A DNA stretch of 64,000 bases from Okeania sp. SIO2C9. Its GTDB lineage: Bacteria; Cyanobacteriota; Cyanobacteriia; Cyanobacteriales; Microcoleaceae. The stretch spans positions 116,698 through 180,697 of the forward strand of contig NZ_JAAHGO010000012.1 in assembly GCF_010672455.1 (NCBI RefSeq), written 5' to 3'. A model generated the notes under the pieces. It was given only the letters and a program-made list of their open reading frames with translations. It ran no database searches and was not told where the DNA came from. This document shows, piece after piece, positions 9,741 to 18,681 of the stretch. A program made the position numbers and the translations under genes. Within the stretch, counting starts at the first letter, position 1, and the number at the start of each line of letters is the position of its first letter.

Positions 9741-10907
9741 ATGGATAACTCACAAAAAAATTCTCTGAAACTAGGTATTATTTGCAATGAATTTTTTGCT
9801 CTCTCTCAAGGGAGAATGGGAGGATTTGGTCGTGCAGCTAGTCTGGTGGCTGAATGTTTTAATAATCATCCAGAATTAGGAATAGAAGTCGTTTTTTTGG
9901 CAGGAGAAGGTTATGGAGAACCAAATCAACCCAATCCTATTATTCATGATACTCCTTTAATATTACGGCAAAGAAATAAATTAGCTTACGCTCTACGTAT
10001 TTGGCAAGAAAAAATAGACTTGATTTTATCCATAGATTATCGCTCTAACTATCGTCCTTTATTTTTGCTTTTACCCCGCACTCCAATTATAGTTTGGGTT
10101 AGAGACCCTCACCCTCCAGAAGATATCGTTAAGATTAATACTGTGCGTATACCTGGTCAGGAAAATATCCAACCTCAAGGCTTAAAATCTGCTGATTGTA
10201 CTTCTTTAGCTGGAGTTTTTAAGACATCTAAATTCTTAAAACGTCAGGTCTTATTTGCAACTGTATCACCTTTCTTAAAAGCAAAAATCGAAGGAACTTA
10301 TGGAGTTCAACCAAAGGAAGTGACAATCTTACCTAATATTATCAATTTAGAGCCAAGGGAAATTAGGAAAAGTGCAAAACCTACCGTTATATTTTTGGCA
10401 CGTCTCGATCCCTATAAACGACCTTGGTTATTTGTGGAATTAGCTCGTCATTTTTCAGATGTAGATTTTCTAGTTTTAGGCAAATCTCATTTTCAAGGAA
10501 AAGGAGCATGGCAACCAATGAATTTACCTGAAAATATTCAATTAATGGGTCATGTGGGAGGAGAAGAAAAAACTCAAATAATTACTTCTGCTTGGGTATT
10601 AGTTAATACTTCTATTCACGAGGGTTTAGCAATTAGTTTTCAAGAAGCTTTACAGTGTGAAACACCTCTTTTAAGCTGTGTTAATCCTGAAAATGTGGTA
10701 TCTGAATTTGGTATTTATGTAGGACGCTACGATGGTAGTGGGATGGAAGGAATACCCAAATTTGTAGAAGGTTTAAAAACTCTTTTAGAAAACCATGAAT
10801 TACGAACTAAGTTAGGAAAAGAAGGAAGAAAATGGGTAACTAAAACCCATAATCAGGATAACTTTAAAAAAGTCTTTTCTGATTTGTGCAAGAAAGCAAA
10901 AGTATAG
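9741..10907 (+). CDS. Family 4-type glycosyltransferase
   Basis: 388 residues, GT-B fold. N-terminal LGIICNEFFALSQGRMGGFGRA matches the GT4 opening with its Gly-rich loop. The C-terminal half has PTVIFLARLDPYKRPWLFVE, IQLMGHVGGEEKTQIIT, and the nucleotide-sugar site around SIHEGLAISFQEALQCETPLL, which includes the EGLAxSxxEA glutamate motif. It adds a sugar in the cytoplasm, presumably to the polysaccharide made by this cluster. ATG at 9741. The decayed sulfotransferase copy begins 37 bp after its stop. Confidence 0.85.
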   Translation: MDNSQKNSLKLGIICNEFFALSQGRMGGFGRAASLVAECFNNHPELGIEVVFLAGEGYGEPNQPNPIIHDTPLILRQRNKLAYALRIWQEKIDLILSIDYRSNYRPLFLLLPRTPIIVWVRDPHPPEDIVKINTVRIPGQENIQPQGLKSADCTSLAGVFKTSKFLKRQVLFATVSPFLKAKIEGTYGVQPKEVTILPNIINLEPREIRKSAKPTVIFLARLDPYKRPWLFVELARHFSDVDFLVLGKSHFQGKGAWQPMNLPENIQLMGHVGGEEKTQIITSAWVLVNTSIHEGLAISFQEALQCETPLLSCVNPENVVSEFGIYVGRYDGSGMEGIPKFVEGLKTLLENHELRTKLGKEGRKWVTKTHNQDNFKKVFSDLCKKAKV

Positions 10908-10943
10908 CGCTGCTCGCTTCTGTCAAAATATACTGAAGAATAA

Positions 10944-11778
10944 ATGAAAAATTTTGAAATTTTCCCCAAAATTCAAAGATTTAAAGTTCGACTAGATGAT
11001 TGGCTTTTAGCAAAAAAAAATTATCAAAGGTCAAGATAAGTATCAAAAATTTATTGTTCTCACTCGTGCTAGAACAGGCTCAAATTTTTTAATTAGCTTA
11101 TTGCAGTCTCATCCTAAAATTCGTGCATTTGAATAAATTTTTTTCAGAAAAGAAACAAAAATTCATTGGGGTTATACAAAGTATCCTCGGTCTTCTGAAG
11201 TTCTGAAAATTAGAGAAGAGCAACCTGTAAAATTTCTAGATGAAGTTGTCTTTCGGCAATTTCCTCCCTCTGTCTCAGCCGTGGGTTTTAAATTATTTTA
11301 TTATCAAGCTCAATCGGTAGAAAGACAACAAATATGGCAATATTTGGAGGGAGATAAAAATATAAAAATTATTCATTTGAAAAGAGATAATTTACTAAAA
11401 GTATACTGATCTCATTATCTGGCGAAAACTACCAATCAATGGATTTTGAAAGATGAAAAGTCTCGACATAATTCTATGGCAGTTCAACTAGATTATGATG
11501 ATTGCTTGAAACAGTTTGAAGAAACTAAAAAATGGGAAGAGGAGTATGATAGCTTTTTTAACAAACATCAAAAAATTGAAGTAATTTATGAAAAATTAGT
11601 ACAAGATACTGTTCAAGAGACTAGGCGAATGCAGGATTTTTTAGGAGTGAAGCCACAAAAATTATATTCATTAACACTCAAGCAAAATCAAGGTACATTG
11701 TCTGAAAGAATTTCTAACTACTATGAGCTAAAAGAAAAGTTTAAAGATTCTCCTTGGATCAAGTTTTTTACTGATTGA
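10944..11778 (+). pseudogene. Decayed copy of the sulfotransferase gene
   Basis: Near-identical along its whole length to the intact gene at 13317-14150, including ~22 bp of upstream sequence. Lesions: a run of nine A at 11012-11020, where the intact copy has eight bases, causes a +1 frameshift; a TAA stop at 11134-11136 replaces Glu-Glu; a TGA stop at 11407-11409 replaces Cys-Leu. The last 110 codons (11446-11778) remain open. At least three independent inactivating changes show it is not expressed as a full enzyme. Confidence 0.93.
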
Positions 11779-11946
11779 TATCATTGATTTATTTAGGTAT
11801 CAGTAAGCAAGATTTAGTTTAAAAAATAATTTACTAACTACAAATATATTTATTCTTTGCTGAAATTGAAAGAATTGTTTGCCAATGTTGATAATTTTAC
11901 AGGACATAAAAAAGTCTAATATTGTTCTTTTTTGCCAAAGCAACTA

Positions 11947-13134
11947 ATGAAACCAACAGTAATTATCTATCGCGACCAATTAATTCCCTACTCAGAAACT
12001 TTTATCCCAGCACAAGTAGAAAATTTTTCCTCCTATCAAGGATTCTACGTTGGCTCCTCTGGTTTCCCTACTGCCAAATCAATGCTTCCCCAGAATAGAA
12101 CGATTATTCTGGGTGACTTAGCCTCTCCTCCTGGTCTCTGGAAAATAGCCTACAAATTAACTGGTTTTATCCATCCTCGCTGGCTGAAATGTTTGCAAGA
12201 TTTATCGCCTCAGTTAATTCATGCTCATTTTGGTCTAGATGGGGTTTTAGCACTACCACTGGCAAAAAAGTTAAAAGTACCCCTCATCATAACTTTTCAT
12301 GGTTATTATGCTACCACAGAAAAAACCCTGAATCAATCTAAAGGTTTTTATACACAGACCTGGAATTTTGTCAAGAATCGCGGTCAATTTTTTCGAGAAC
12401 TATATTTTAGGAATCGCGATCGCCTATTTCAAGAAGCGGACTATTTCATAGCTGTTTCTGAATTTATCCGCTCCCAACTAATAGAAAAAGGATGCCCGTC
12501 AGAGAAAATAAAGGTTAATTATATCGGTATAGATGTAGATAAATTTACACCAAATCCAGAAGTAAAACGAGAACCAATTGTTTTATTTGTCGGACGGTTA
12601 ATAGAAAAGAAAGGATGTGAATATTTGATTCGGGCGATCGCTCAAGTACAAAAAACTATTCCTAATATAAAATTGGTAGTTATTGGCGACGGAATATTAC
12701 GTTCATCTTTAGAAAGTTTAGCTGGAAGTTTATTGTCTAATTACTGTTTTCTTGGAGTTCAACCACCTGAAGTTGTCAAAGAATGGATGAATAAAGCTTT
12801 TTTATTAGGAGCGCCGAGCATTACTACTGCTACTGGAGAATCTGAGGGTTTACCAATAGTTATTCTAGAAGCACAAGCAATGGGATTACCTGTTATTAGT
12901 TCGATTCATGCAGGTATTCCAGAAGCAATAATTGATGGAGAAACAGGTTTTTTGGCGCAAGAAAAAGATTGGGAGAGTCTAGCTAAATATATTTTGAATC
13001 TGCATGAAAATGTGGAATTAAGAGAACAATTTTCTGCTTTGGGTCGCAGACGAATAGAAACAGAATTTAACCTCAAATTAAATGCTGTAAAACTAGAAGA
13101 AATATATCACAAGATTATTAAAACAACATATTGA
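11947..13134 (+). CDS. Family 4-type glycosyltransferase (WcaL-like)
   Basis: 395 residues. ATG at 11947 (MKPTVIIYRDQLIPYSETFI) is preferred over a TTG five codons earlier. GT-B fold: LIHAHFGLDGVLALPLAKKL and ITFHGYYATT in the first half; PIVLFVGRLIEKKGCEYLIRA, LVVIGDG and ESEGLPIVILEAQAMGLPVI in the second, the EGLPIVILEA stretch being the donor-binding glutamate motif. It resembles colanic-acid type WcaL enzymes. The stop codon lies inside a 76-bp fragment copied from the universal stress gene, so the last few residues (KTTY) are not native. It sits between the dead and live sulfotransferase copies. Confidence 0.88.
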   Translation: MKPTVIIYRDQLIPYSETFIPAQVENFSSYQGFYVGSSGFPTAKSMLPQNRTIILGDLASPPGLWKIAYKLTGFIHPRWLKCLQDLSPQLIHAHFGLDGVLALPLAKKLKVPLIITFHGYYATTEKTLNQSKGFYTQTWNFVKNRGQFFRELYFRNRDRLFQEADYFIAVSEFIRSQLIEKGCPSEKIKVNYIGIDVDKFTPNPEVKREPIVLFVGRLIEKKGCEYLIRAIAQVQKTIPNIKLVVIGDGILRSSLESLAGSLLSNYCFLGVQPPEVVKEWMNKAFLLGAPSITTATGESEGLPIVILEAQAMGLPVISSIHAGIPEAIIDGETGFLAQEKDWESLAKYILNLHENVELREQFSALGRRRIETEFNLKLNAVKLEEIYHKIIKTTY

Positions 13135-13200
13135 GCATTTGCTCGCAGAGTCCCCGACCAGCAACAGCTACTAAAATTTTGTTTATCATTTTTTAATTGA
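13125..13200 (-). pseudogene. Duplicated 5' fragment of the universal stress protein gene
   Basis: Matches 4461-4535 at roughly 70 of 76 positions, including the start codon and the TTTTTTAATTGA leader. Shared word: CCCCGACCAGCAACAGCTA. It is antisense to, and overlaps the stop of, the upstream glycosyltransferase. A relic of a rearrangement between two parts of this window. Confidence 0.88.
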
Positions 13201-13316
13201 GGATATTATGTCCGGTAGCATCGTTTGTGTATAGAATTAGGTCAAAATTGGAAGAAACCCTTCTGCCTTCTGGCCTCAGCATAGCTGCCTTTCTATCAAA
13301 ATATACTGAAGAATAA

Positions 13317-14150
13317 ATGAAAAATTTTGAAATTTTCCCCAAAATTCAAAGATTTAAAATTCGACTAGATGACTGGCTTTTAGCAAAAGAAATTATCAAA
13401 GGTCAAGATAAGTATCAAAAATTTATTGTTCTAACTCGTGCCAGAACCGGTTCAAATTTTTTAATGACCTTATTGCAGTCTCATCCTAACATCCGTGCAT
13501 TTGAAGAAGTTTTTACAGAAGAAAAAAGAAAAATTCATTGGGGTTATCCAAAGTATCCTCGGTCTTCTAAAGTTCTGAAAATGAGGGAAGAACAGCCAAT
13601 AAAGTTCATAGATGAAGTTGTCTTTCGTAAATTTCCTCCTTCTGTCTCAGCCGTAGGTTTTAAATTATTTTATTATCAGGCTCAATTGTCAGAATTACAA
13701 CAGATATGGCAATATTTAAAGGAAGATAAAGAAATCAAAATTATTCATTTGAAAAGAGATAACTTACTCAAGGTATGCTTATCCTATTATCTGGCGAAAA
13801 CTACCAAGCAATGGATTTTGAAGAATGAAAAATATCGACATAATTCTGTGGCAGTTCAACTAGATTATGATGATTGCTTGAAACTTTTTGAAGAAACTAA
13901 AAAATGGGAAGAGGAGTATGATAGCTTTTTTAACGAACATCAAAAAATTGAAGTAATTTATGAAAATTTAGAACAAAAAACTATGCAAGAAACTAAGCAA
14001 ATACAGCATTTTTTGGGAGTTAAACTACAAAGATTATATTCATTAACGCTCAAGCAAAATAAAGGTACATTGCCTGAAATAATTTCTAACTACTATGAGC
14101 TAAAAGAAAAATTTGAAGGTTCTCCTTGGAGCAAGTTTTTTACTGAATAA
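13317..14150 (+). CDS. Sulfotransferase (PAPS-dependent, Stf0/NodH-like)
   Basis: 277 residues, cytoplasmic. FIVLTRARTGSNFLMTLLQS at residues ~36-55 is the 5'-phosphosulfate-binding loop (RTGSN), and IIHLKRDNLLKVCLSYYLAK at ~143-162 is the 3'-phosphate-binding region with the conserved Arg and Ser. It would move sulfate from PAPS to a hydroxyl, most likely on a sugar made by the adjacent glycosyltransferases, which implies a sulfated polysaccharide. ATG at 13317. A second, inactivated copy lies at 10944-11778, so the gene has been duplicated and one copy lost. The exact acceptor is unknown. Confidence 0.85.
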   Translation: MKNFEIFPKIQRFKIRLDDWLLAKEIIKGQDKYQKFIVLTRARTGSNFLMTLLQSHPNIRAFEEVFTEEKRKIHWGYPKYPRSSKVLKMREEQPIKFIDEVVFRKFPPSVSAVGFKLFYYQAQLSELQQIWQYLKEDKEIKIIHLKRDNLLKVCLSYYLAKTTKQWILKNEKYRHNSVAVQLDYDDCLKLFEETKKWEEEYDSFFNEHQKIEVIYENLEQKTMQETKQIQHFLGVKLQRLYSLTLKQNKGTLPEIISNYYELKEKFEGSPWSKFFTE

Positions 14151-14191
14151 CTGAAGTTTTTTGAATAAACAGTTAAGCGATCGCCATAGTC

Positions 14192-14316
14192 ATATCAAAT
14201 CCGGTAGCATCGGTGTTATTCAGCATTCTAAAGATAAGAATCTATATTGTAGGGGCGAATGGCATTCGCCCTTACCCATTGTATTATGATCGACTGAATT
14301 ATATTACTCCGAATTT
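14192..14316. mobile_element. Family B MITE-like element, right end lost
   Basis: Starts ATATCAAATCCGGTAGCATC; the interior GGGGCGAATGGCATTCGCCC is a palindrome; it ends near TTATATTACTCCGAA without the expected CGGATTTGATAT terminus. A full copy is at 52144-52282 and an inverted one at 15154-15351. Confidence 0.75.
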
Positions 14317-14350
14317 GAGTTTAACGATCGCTTGCCCTTTGGATACAAAA

Positions 14351-14497
14351 ACTGCTTCATAAAACTGATATAAAACGTCACATAGCGTGACATTCCAATG
14401 TTTACTTCCTGCTTTCCTACGGAATGCTACGCAAACCACCGGAACTGTCGGCAGCACTCCGTCCACAGGCATTAACGGTCAAGCCGACCGCATTCCT
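14351..14497. repeat. Dispersed ~150-bp repeat (copy also at 42530-42665)
   Basis: Shared blocks: ACTGCTTCATAAAACTGATA, CGTCACATAGCGTGAC (a palindrome) and CCACAGGCATTAACGGTCAA. Between the shared blocks this copy carries CCTACGGAATGCTACGCAAA, whereas the 42.5-kb copy carries a different palindrome (ACGTTGCATGCAACGT), so small palindromes have been inserted or exchanged at the same spot. Confidence 0.75.
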
Positions 14498-15153
14498 TAA
14501 ATTAAGCGTGATCAAAAATCTTTTCCCTTCTAACTCATATTCCGCACGTCAATTTGTAGCATTAAAAGTAGTATTAAAAATGATAATTTGGTCAGTATTT
14601 ATACTGTATAAATCATCGTCATTGACCTTTTTCAGGAGTCAAAATTTCAGGAAAATATTAAGTATAAATACTTGATCTACCCAGACATAAGCTGTACATC
14701 ATTTCCTACTGACTACTTGTCTTTATCCTACATTTTGTCGTGCAGGATGTAGATTCTAACCTCTTCTTTCCTCCTGCCTCCTGCCTCCAACATAGCTCTT
14801 AACTCCTCCGGAGTGTAAGTATTCAACCGGACATGATATTAAAGGGCTAAAGCCCAACTACAAACAAAAACTTATCAATAATTATCCGATAGTGTAGCTC
14901 CCCTCCTGGGGGCAGGGCTGTTTCATTCTCGATAGACACGGAGACATGGAGACACGGAGATGGGAGAAACAGGCAACGGTTTCGGTCATTTTATGTGAAT
15001 AAATTTTCTTGAATTTCAGCAGAAAATTTCAGTAAATTGATGCAAATAAGAGCCATAAACTTGGAGATAAATTGAATATAAAAAGCTTTATTACCTTAGC
15101 TACCCTAAATTTTAGCCTTATTCAGCAAGCCCTAATTATCCGAATACTATATG
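14498..15153. other. Spacer without convincing genes
   Basis: Contains CAACCGGACATGATATT near 14826 (end of a B-related element), a GGGCTAAAGCCCAACTAC repeat near 14844 (also at 42971 and 43008), a run of GAGACATGGAGACACGGAGA, and a lone AGCAAGCCCTAA end near 15126. No supported ORF. Confidence 0.6.
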
Positions 15154-15351
15154 ATATCAAATCCGTTGGCTTCGGAGTAATATAATTCCGTCGATCGTCA
15201 TACAATGGGTAGTGGCTTTCTGGCATTGGCGTTCCGCCAAGCTCCGAATTGCGCCCTTACAATAATGTTCCATCACAAGCGCCATTGCCAAATATTTCCC
15301 CTACTCCCCTACTCCCCACACTAATTACACCAATGCTACCGGATTTGATAT
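15154..15351. mobile_element. Family B MITE-like element (inverted copy)
   Basis: Begins ATATCAAATCCG and ends CGGATTTGATAT, giving terminal inverted repeats. Inside, TTGGCTTCGGAGTAATATAA and the GTAGTGGCTTT/CGCCC block are the reverse of the 52144 copy. Its right terminus meets the stop codon of the adaptor gene on the - strand (TAA then TATCAAATCC). Confidence 0.8.
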
Positions 15352-17285
15352 TACTTCTTCTTTTTTCCTTCTTCCCTCTTACTTCTTCCTTCTTCTAAAT
15401 TTAAAAGCTTCACAGCAGAACCATCCTTCAACTTTTGCACCCCTGAAACAATCAACTTATCGCCAGGTTGTAAACCAGACACTACCTCAGTCACATCACC
15501 CTTAACCAAACCTAACTCAATGATTTGGCGTTTTGCTTTCTGCTCTTCACCCGCTCCTTCCAACAAATACACAAACCTTTCTTCTCCTAGAAAACCTACC
15601 GCCGTCATTGGTATAACCACAGTTTGACGTCTATCCCAAATCATATTTACCCGCACAAACTGACCATCTTTTAACTTTCCAGCACTATTATTCACATCTG
15701 CTTTAACTAAAATAGTTTGAGAGTCACTACTAACAGTAGGAGAAATAAAACTAACCTTCCCCATTCCCACAGGTTTCCCTTCTGAACTCTTAATCTCCAC
15801 AGGTAAACCCAATTTTAAATCCCCTCGTCGCTCTAAAGGAATTGGTAAATTTATTTCCAATACTTGATTTGCCGTCACAGTAGTAATAGTGTCATCATCA
15901 GTAACAAAATCTCCCATTTTCACAATCATATTTCCCACAATTCCAGCAAAGGGAGCTACAACCACCGTATCCTGTAACTCCACTTCTAAACTCTCTACCT
16001 CTGCTTGTGCTGCTGCTACCTCTGCGGTGGCCTGAGCAATTTCTTCGGGACGAGTACCATTTTGTAACTCCTCTAAATTACTACGAGCTTCTGCCACCTC
16101 CGCTTCTGCTCTAGCAATTTCTTCAGGACGAGTGCCATTTTGCAACTCCTCTAAATTACTACGAGCTTCTGCTACTTCCGCTTCTGCTCTGGTAATTTCT
16201 TCAGGACGAGTGCCATTTTCTAACCTTCTCAATACTTGGAGTTGTTGTTCCACCGCTGCTTCTAATGTCTCAATTGTAGATTCTCGATTTCTTTGCAATT
16301 GAGTCACTCGTCTTTTTGCTTCCTCTACTCTTGCTTTAGCTGCCTTCTCTTGTTTAAAAATTTCCTGAAACGTTAATTCAGCGATCGCTCCTTCATCTCT
16401 CAAATTTTGATTTCGCTTTACTTGTTCGCTAGCTAAGTCTAATTCTGCTTGTTGTACTTCTATTTGCGCCTTAGCTTGAGCAATTTCTTCTAACATACTA
16501 CCTGACTTGGCATTTGTCAGTCGTGCTTCTGCCTCTTGTAGTTGTGCTTTAGCCTGAGCAATTTCTTCATTACGAGTACCTGCTCGTAGTTCCGCTAAAC
16601 TTGCTTGAGATTGGTTGAGACGCGCTCTAGCTGCAGCAATTTGTTCTGGCCTTGCTCCAGTTTTGAGTTCTGCTAAACGTGCTTGAGATTGGTTGAGACG
16701 CGCTCTAGCTGCAGCAATTTGTTCTGGTCTTGCTCCGGTTTTGAGTTCTGCTAAACGTGCTTGAGTTCGCCGGAGATTTGCTTTGACTCTTCTTAAGTTG
16801 GCTTCCACATTATCACTTTTGAGTTTGGCGATCGCCTGTCCTTTGGATATAAAGGTTCCTTCCTGGACTAAAATTTCTATTACCCTACCATCTATTTCTG
16901 GTCTAATTCTGACTGAGCGTTTAGCTTCGAGAGTCCCGACAAATTCTGAAGTTTCTTGGAGGGAGGTAGTTTCTATTGGTATGGCTTTAACTAGGGTACT
17001 TCGTCGTCTACCTGGAGTTGCTGTTGATGGTTTGTTAGCTGTTTCGCTACTTTGAGACTCCCACCATTGTCCTCCTAAAAATCCTATTCCGAGAGTGGTA
17101 ATAATTACTGTTGCCCAAAGTACGCCAGAAAAATTCTTTTTCTCAGGTTTAAACCATTCCGGAACAGTTTTTGTCTGGTCTTTATATAGTTCTATTGTGG
17201 TATTTCCCTGAATATTTTCTGGTGGTTTAGTTTTGTCTTTAATTGCTGAGTTTGATGAGTTGAAGTTTGGCATTTTTTTTGACAT
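15351..17285 (-). CDS. Efflux adaptor (membrane fusion) protein, RND/HlyD type
   Basis: 644 residues, much longer than the ~400 typical of the family. N-terminal cytoplasmic tail, one membrane span (FSGVLWATVIITTLGIGFLG, residues ~52-72), then the first lipoyl half (VEILVQEGTFISKGQAIAKL-like), a very long coiled coil built from repeats such as RPEQIAAARARLNQSQARL and RPEEIARAEAEVAEARSNL, the second lipoyl half (VVAPFAGIVGNMIVKMGDFV) and a beta-barrel (VSGLQPGDKLIVSGVQKL). It bridges an inner-membrane pump and a TolC channel. The last ~13 residues (EEGRSKREEGKKKK) are encoded by a GAAGGAAGA microsatellite, so the tail is probably acquired. No pump gene is adjacent. Confidence 0.9.
   Translation of the reverse strand: MSKKMPNFNSSNSAIKDKTKPPENIQGNTTIELYKDQTKTVPEWFKPEKKNFSGVLWATVIITTLGIGFLGGQWWESQSSETANKPSTATPGRRRSTLVKAIPIETTSLQETSEFVGTLEAKRSVRIRPEIDGRVIEILVQEGTFISKGQAIAKLKSDNVEANLRRVKANLRRTQARLAELKTGARPEQIAAARARLNQSQARLAELKTGARPEQIAAARARLNQSQASLAELRAGTRNEEIAQAKAQLQEAEARLTNAKSGSMLEEIAQAKAQIEVQQAELDLASEQVKRNQNLRDEGAIAELTFQEIFKQEKAAKARVEEAKRRVTQLQRNRESTIETLEAAVEQQLQVLRRLENGTRPEEITRAEAEVAEARSNLEELQNGTRPEEIARAEAEVAEARSNLEELQNGTRPEEIAQATAEVAAAQAEVESLEVELQDTVVVAPFAGIVGNMIVKMGDFVTDDDTITTVTANQVLEINLPIPLERRGDLKLGLPVEIKSSEGKPVGMGKVSFISPTVSSDSQTILVKADVNNSAGKLKDGQFVRVNMIWDRRQTVVIPMTAVGFLGEERFVYLLEGAGEEQKAKRQIIELGLVKGDVTEVVSGLQPGDKLIVSGVQKLKDGSAVKLLNLEEGRSKREEGKKKK
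16037..16214 (-). repeat. 78-bp in-frame repeat in the adaptor coiled coil (distal block)
   Basis: The word AATTTCTTC recurs at 78-bp spacing (16037, 16115, 16193), encoding 26-residue units with LEELQNGTRPEEIA. Confidence 0.9.
16603..16765 (-). repeat. 78-bp in-frame repeat in the adaptor coiled coil (proximal block)
   Basis: GCTTGAGATTGGTTGAGACG occurs at 16603 and again at 16681, an exact 78-bp shift with only a few differences, encoding ARLAELKTGARPEQIAAAR twice. The same period as the distal block implies lengthening of the hairpin in steps of 26 residues. Confidence 0.92.
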
Positions 17286-18483
17286 TTATTGTTTATTATT
17301 TTGACTAATTATTTCGTAAGCATTTCCTAGGTCATGCTGCGCAAACAGCCGTCAGCTATTAGCTATTAAGCTATTAATTTTGGAGAAGGTAAAAGCAATT
17401 TAGAAATTGATAAAGAATAAAAAATTACCGAAAAATTGTGATTGAAAGCCTCCTCTTTTAAGAGGATAAAAAGCGGTCGTTTGCGCAGCATGACCTAGGA
17501 TGGGATGGCGAGGTCAAAGGAGCCATATCCAATCGACTCCTGTGAAGAAAAATTTTCATCTCTTTGTCAATCCTATCCGTTTTAAAGGAGAGGTAATTCT
17601 AAATTCGCGCATTCTAAATTCTAAATTATTGAATGCCAAAGCACCCTTCCTACACCTTAGAAGTAATTATTTATTCTTAATTGCTGTTAACGCAGTTCCT
17701 CCGGAGGAGGCTAGCTGACTGCTAATAGCTAAATGCTTACTATTTTTGTAGTTAATATATAGTTTAAAATAGTTTTTTTTGCTTAATCGGGTTCAAAATT
17801 TATCAGTTATAATTCTTTTACTAATTATTCCCTGAGCCATTGCATTTCTGCATTTAGCATTAATTTTGCTCGATTAAAAGCAGAATATTGATAGTAGTAT
17901 CGTGGCATATTCTCAGATTGTTGACTATCTAAATAGGGCTTGCTGATTAAATATAAAAGCATTTACATATAAATATTTTAGCCTTTTTGGAGTCGAAAAA
18001 ACTGCGCCTGTTTCAGTCTAAAACGCTCAAAAAGTTAGTATTTTAGGCAAGAGTTAGGCAGAACAATCAAGGGACAATTCTTACTTCTACCTCCTCGCTC
18101 ATTCCCATTTCTTCTGTCTCCTGTCTCCTGTCTGCTACCCTCACCCATAAGACTTTTTCAGTAAACCCTAAATATTTTTGATGTAGTTGACAAACTATTA
18201 AACGATGCTCGATAAGTTTGACTCGTCCAGTAGGTTCTAAATCACTGAAAAAGAAAAATTTAATCAGAAATTTAGAGCGACCTTTTACCGAATAATTAAA
18301 GTAAAAATCCTCTCCTTTAAAGGAGAAAAAGCGGTCGTTAGTTTAGCTTTCCGAAGGTTAGGATGGCGAGGTCTCGGAGCCATATCTGATCGATCAATAG
18401 AAGAAAAAAATTTTCCTTTTGCGTCAATCCTCTCCTTGAAAATAAGAGGTAATTGTTAATTATTAATTATTAATTATTAATTA
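17286..18483. other. Repeat-filled spacer
   Basis: Holds, in order, a family E element with the GC-rich module (17424-17605, from ATTACCGAAAAATTGTG to GGAGAGGTAATT), a family A element (17935-18169) and a second family E element (18285-18490). I see no convincing coding sequence; a short frame near 17500-17718 is composed of family E and flanking repeat sequence. Confidence 0.7.
17935..18169. mobile_element. Family A MITE-like element
   Basis: Ends AGGGCTTGCTGATTAAAT and TTTTTCAGTAAACCCT. Interior ATTTTAGCCTTTTTGGAGTC, AAGAGTTAGGCAGAACAATC and CTGTCTCCTGTCT. Flanked by TA on both sides (AAAT before, AAAT after). Confidence 0.82.
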
Positions 18484-18490
18484 TTAATTG
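18285..18490 (+). mobile_element. Family E element with GC-rich module
   Basis: Starts TTACCGAATAATTAAAG; first hairpin CTCTCCTTTAAAGGAGA; module AGCGGTCG...GGGATGGCGAGGTCTCGGAGC...; then TCAATCCTCTCCTTG and a TAATTAT heptamer block that ends inside the PadR-like gene, forming that gene's stop. Confidence 0.8.
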
Positions 18491-18681
18491 TTTAAGGCTT
18501 CCCCTAGTTCTTCTGTAACCACAAAAACATAACCCCGCTCTTCTAATCGTTTCAGCAAAGGATATATAGCACCATAATTGATGCTAATACAGCTACTCAT
18601 AAATAATTCTAACTGTTGCTTTAAACGATAGCCGTGCAGAGGTTTCTTTTGTAGTAAACCGAGGGCAGATAACTCAAGCAT
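18484..18681 (-). pseudogene. PadR-family transcriptional regulator, truncated at 3' end
   Basis: 65 residues remain of a family usually 100-180 residues long. MLELSALGLLQKKPLHGYRL followed by INYGAIYPLLKRLEERGYV is the PadR winged-helix N-terminus, complete through the recognition helix and start of the wing. The last residues NN and the TAA stop come from the heptamer block of a family E element, so insertion has removed the rest. A short PadR dimer is conceivable, but truncation is the simpler reading. Confidence 0.75.

Noticed and set aside
17500-17718. A 72-codon frame on the + strand
   Set aside because: It reads through a family E element (GGATGGCGAGG ... AAAGGAGAGG); similar frames appear in other copies by chance.
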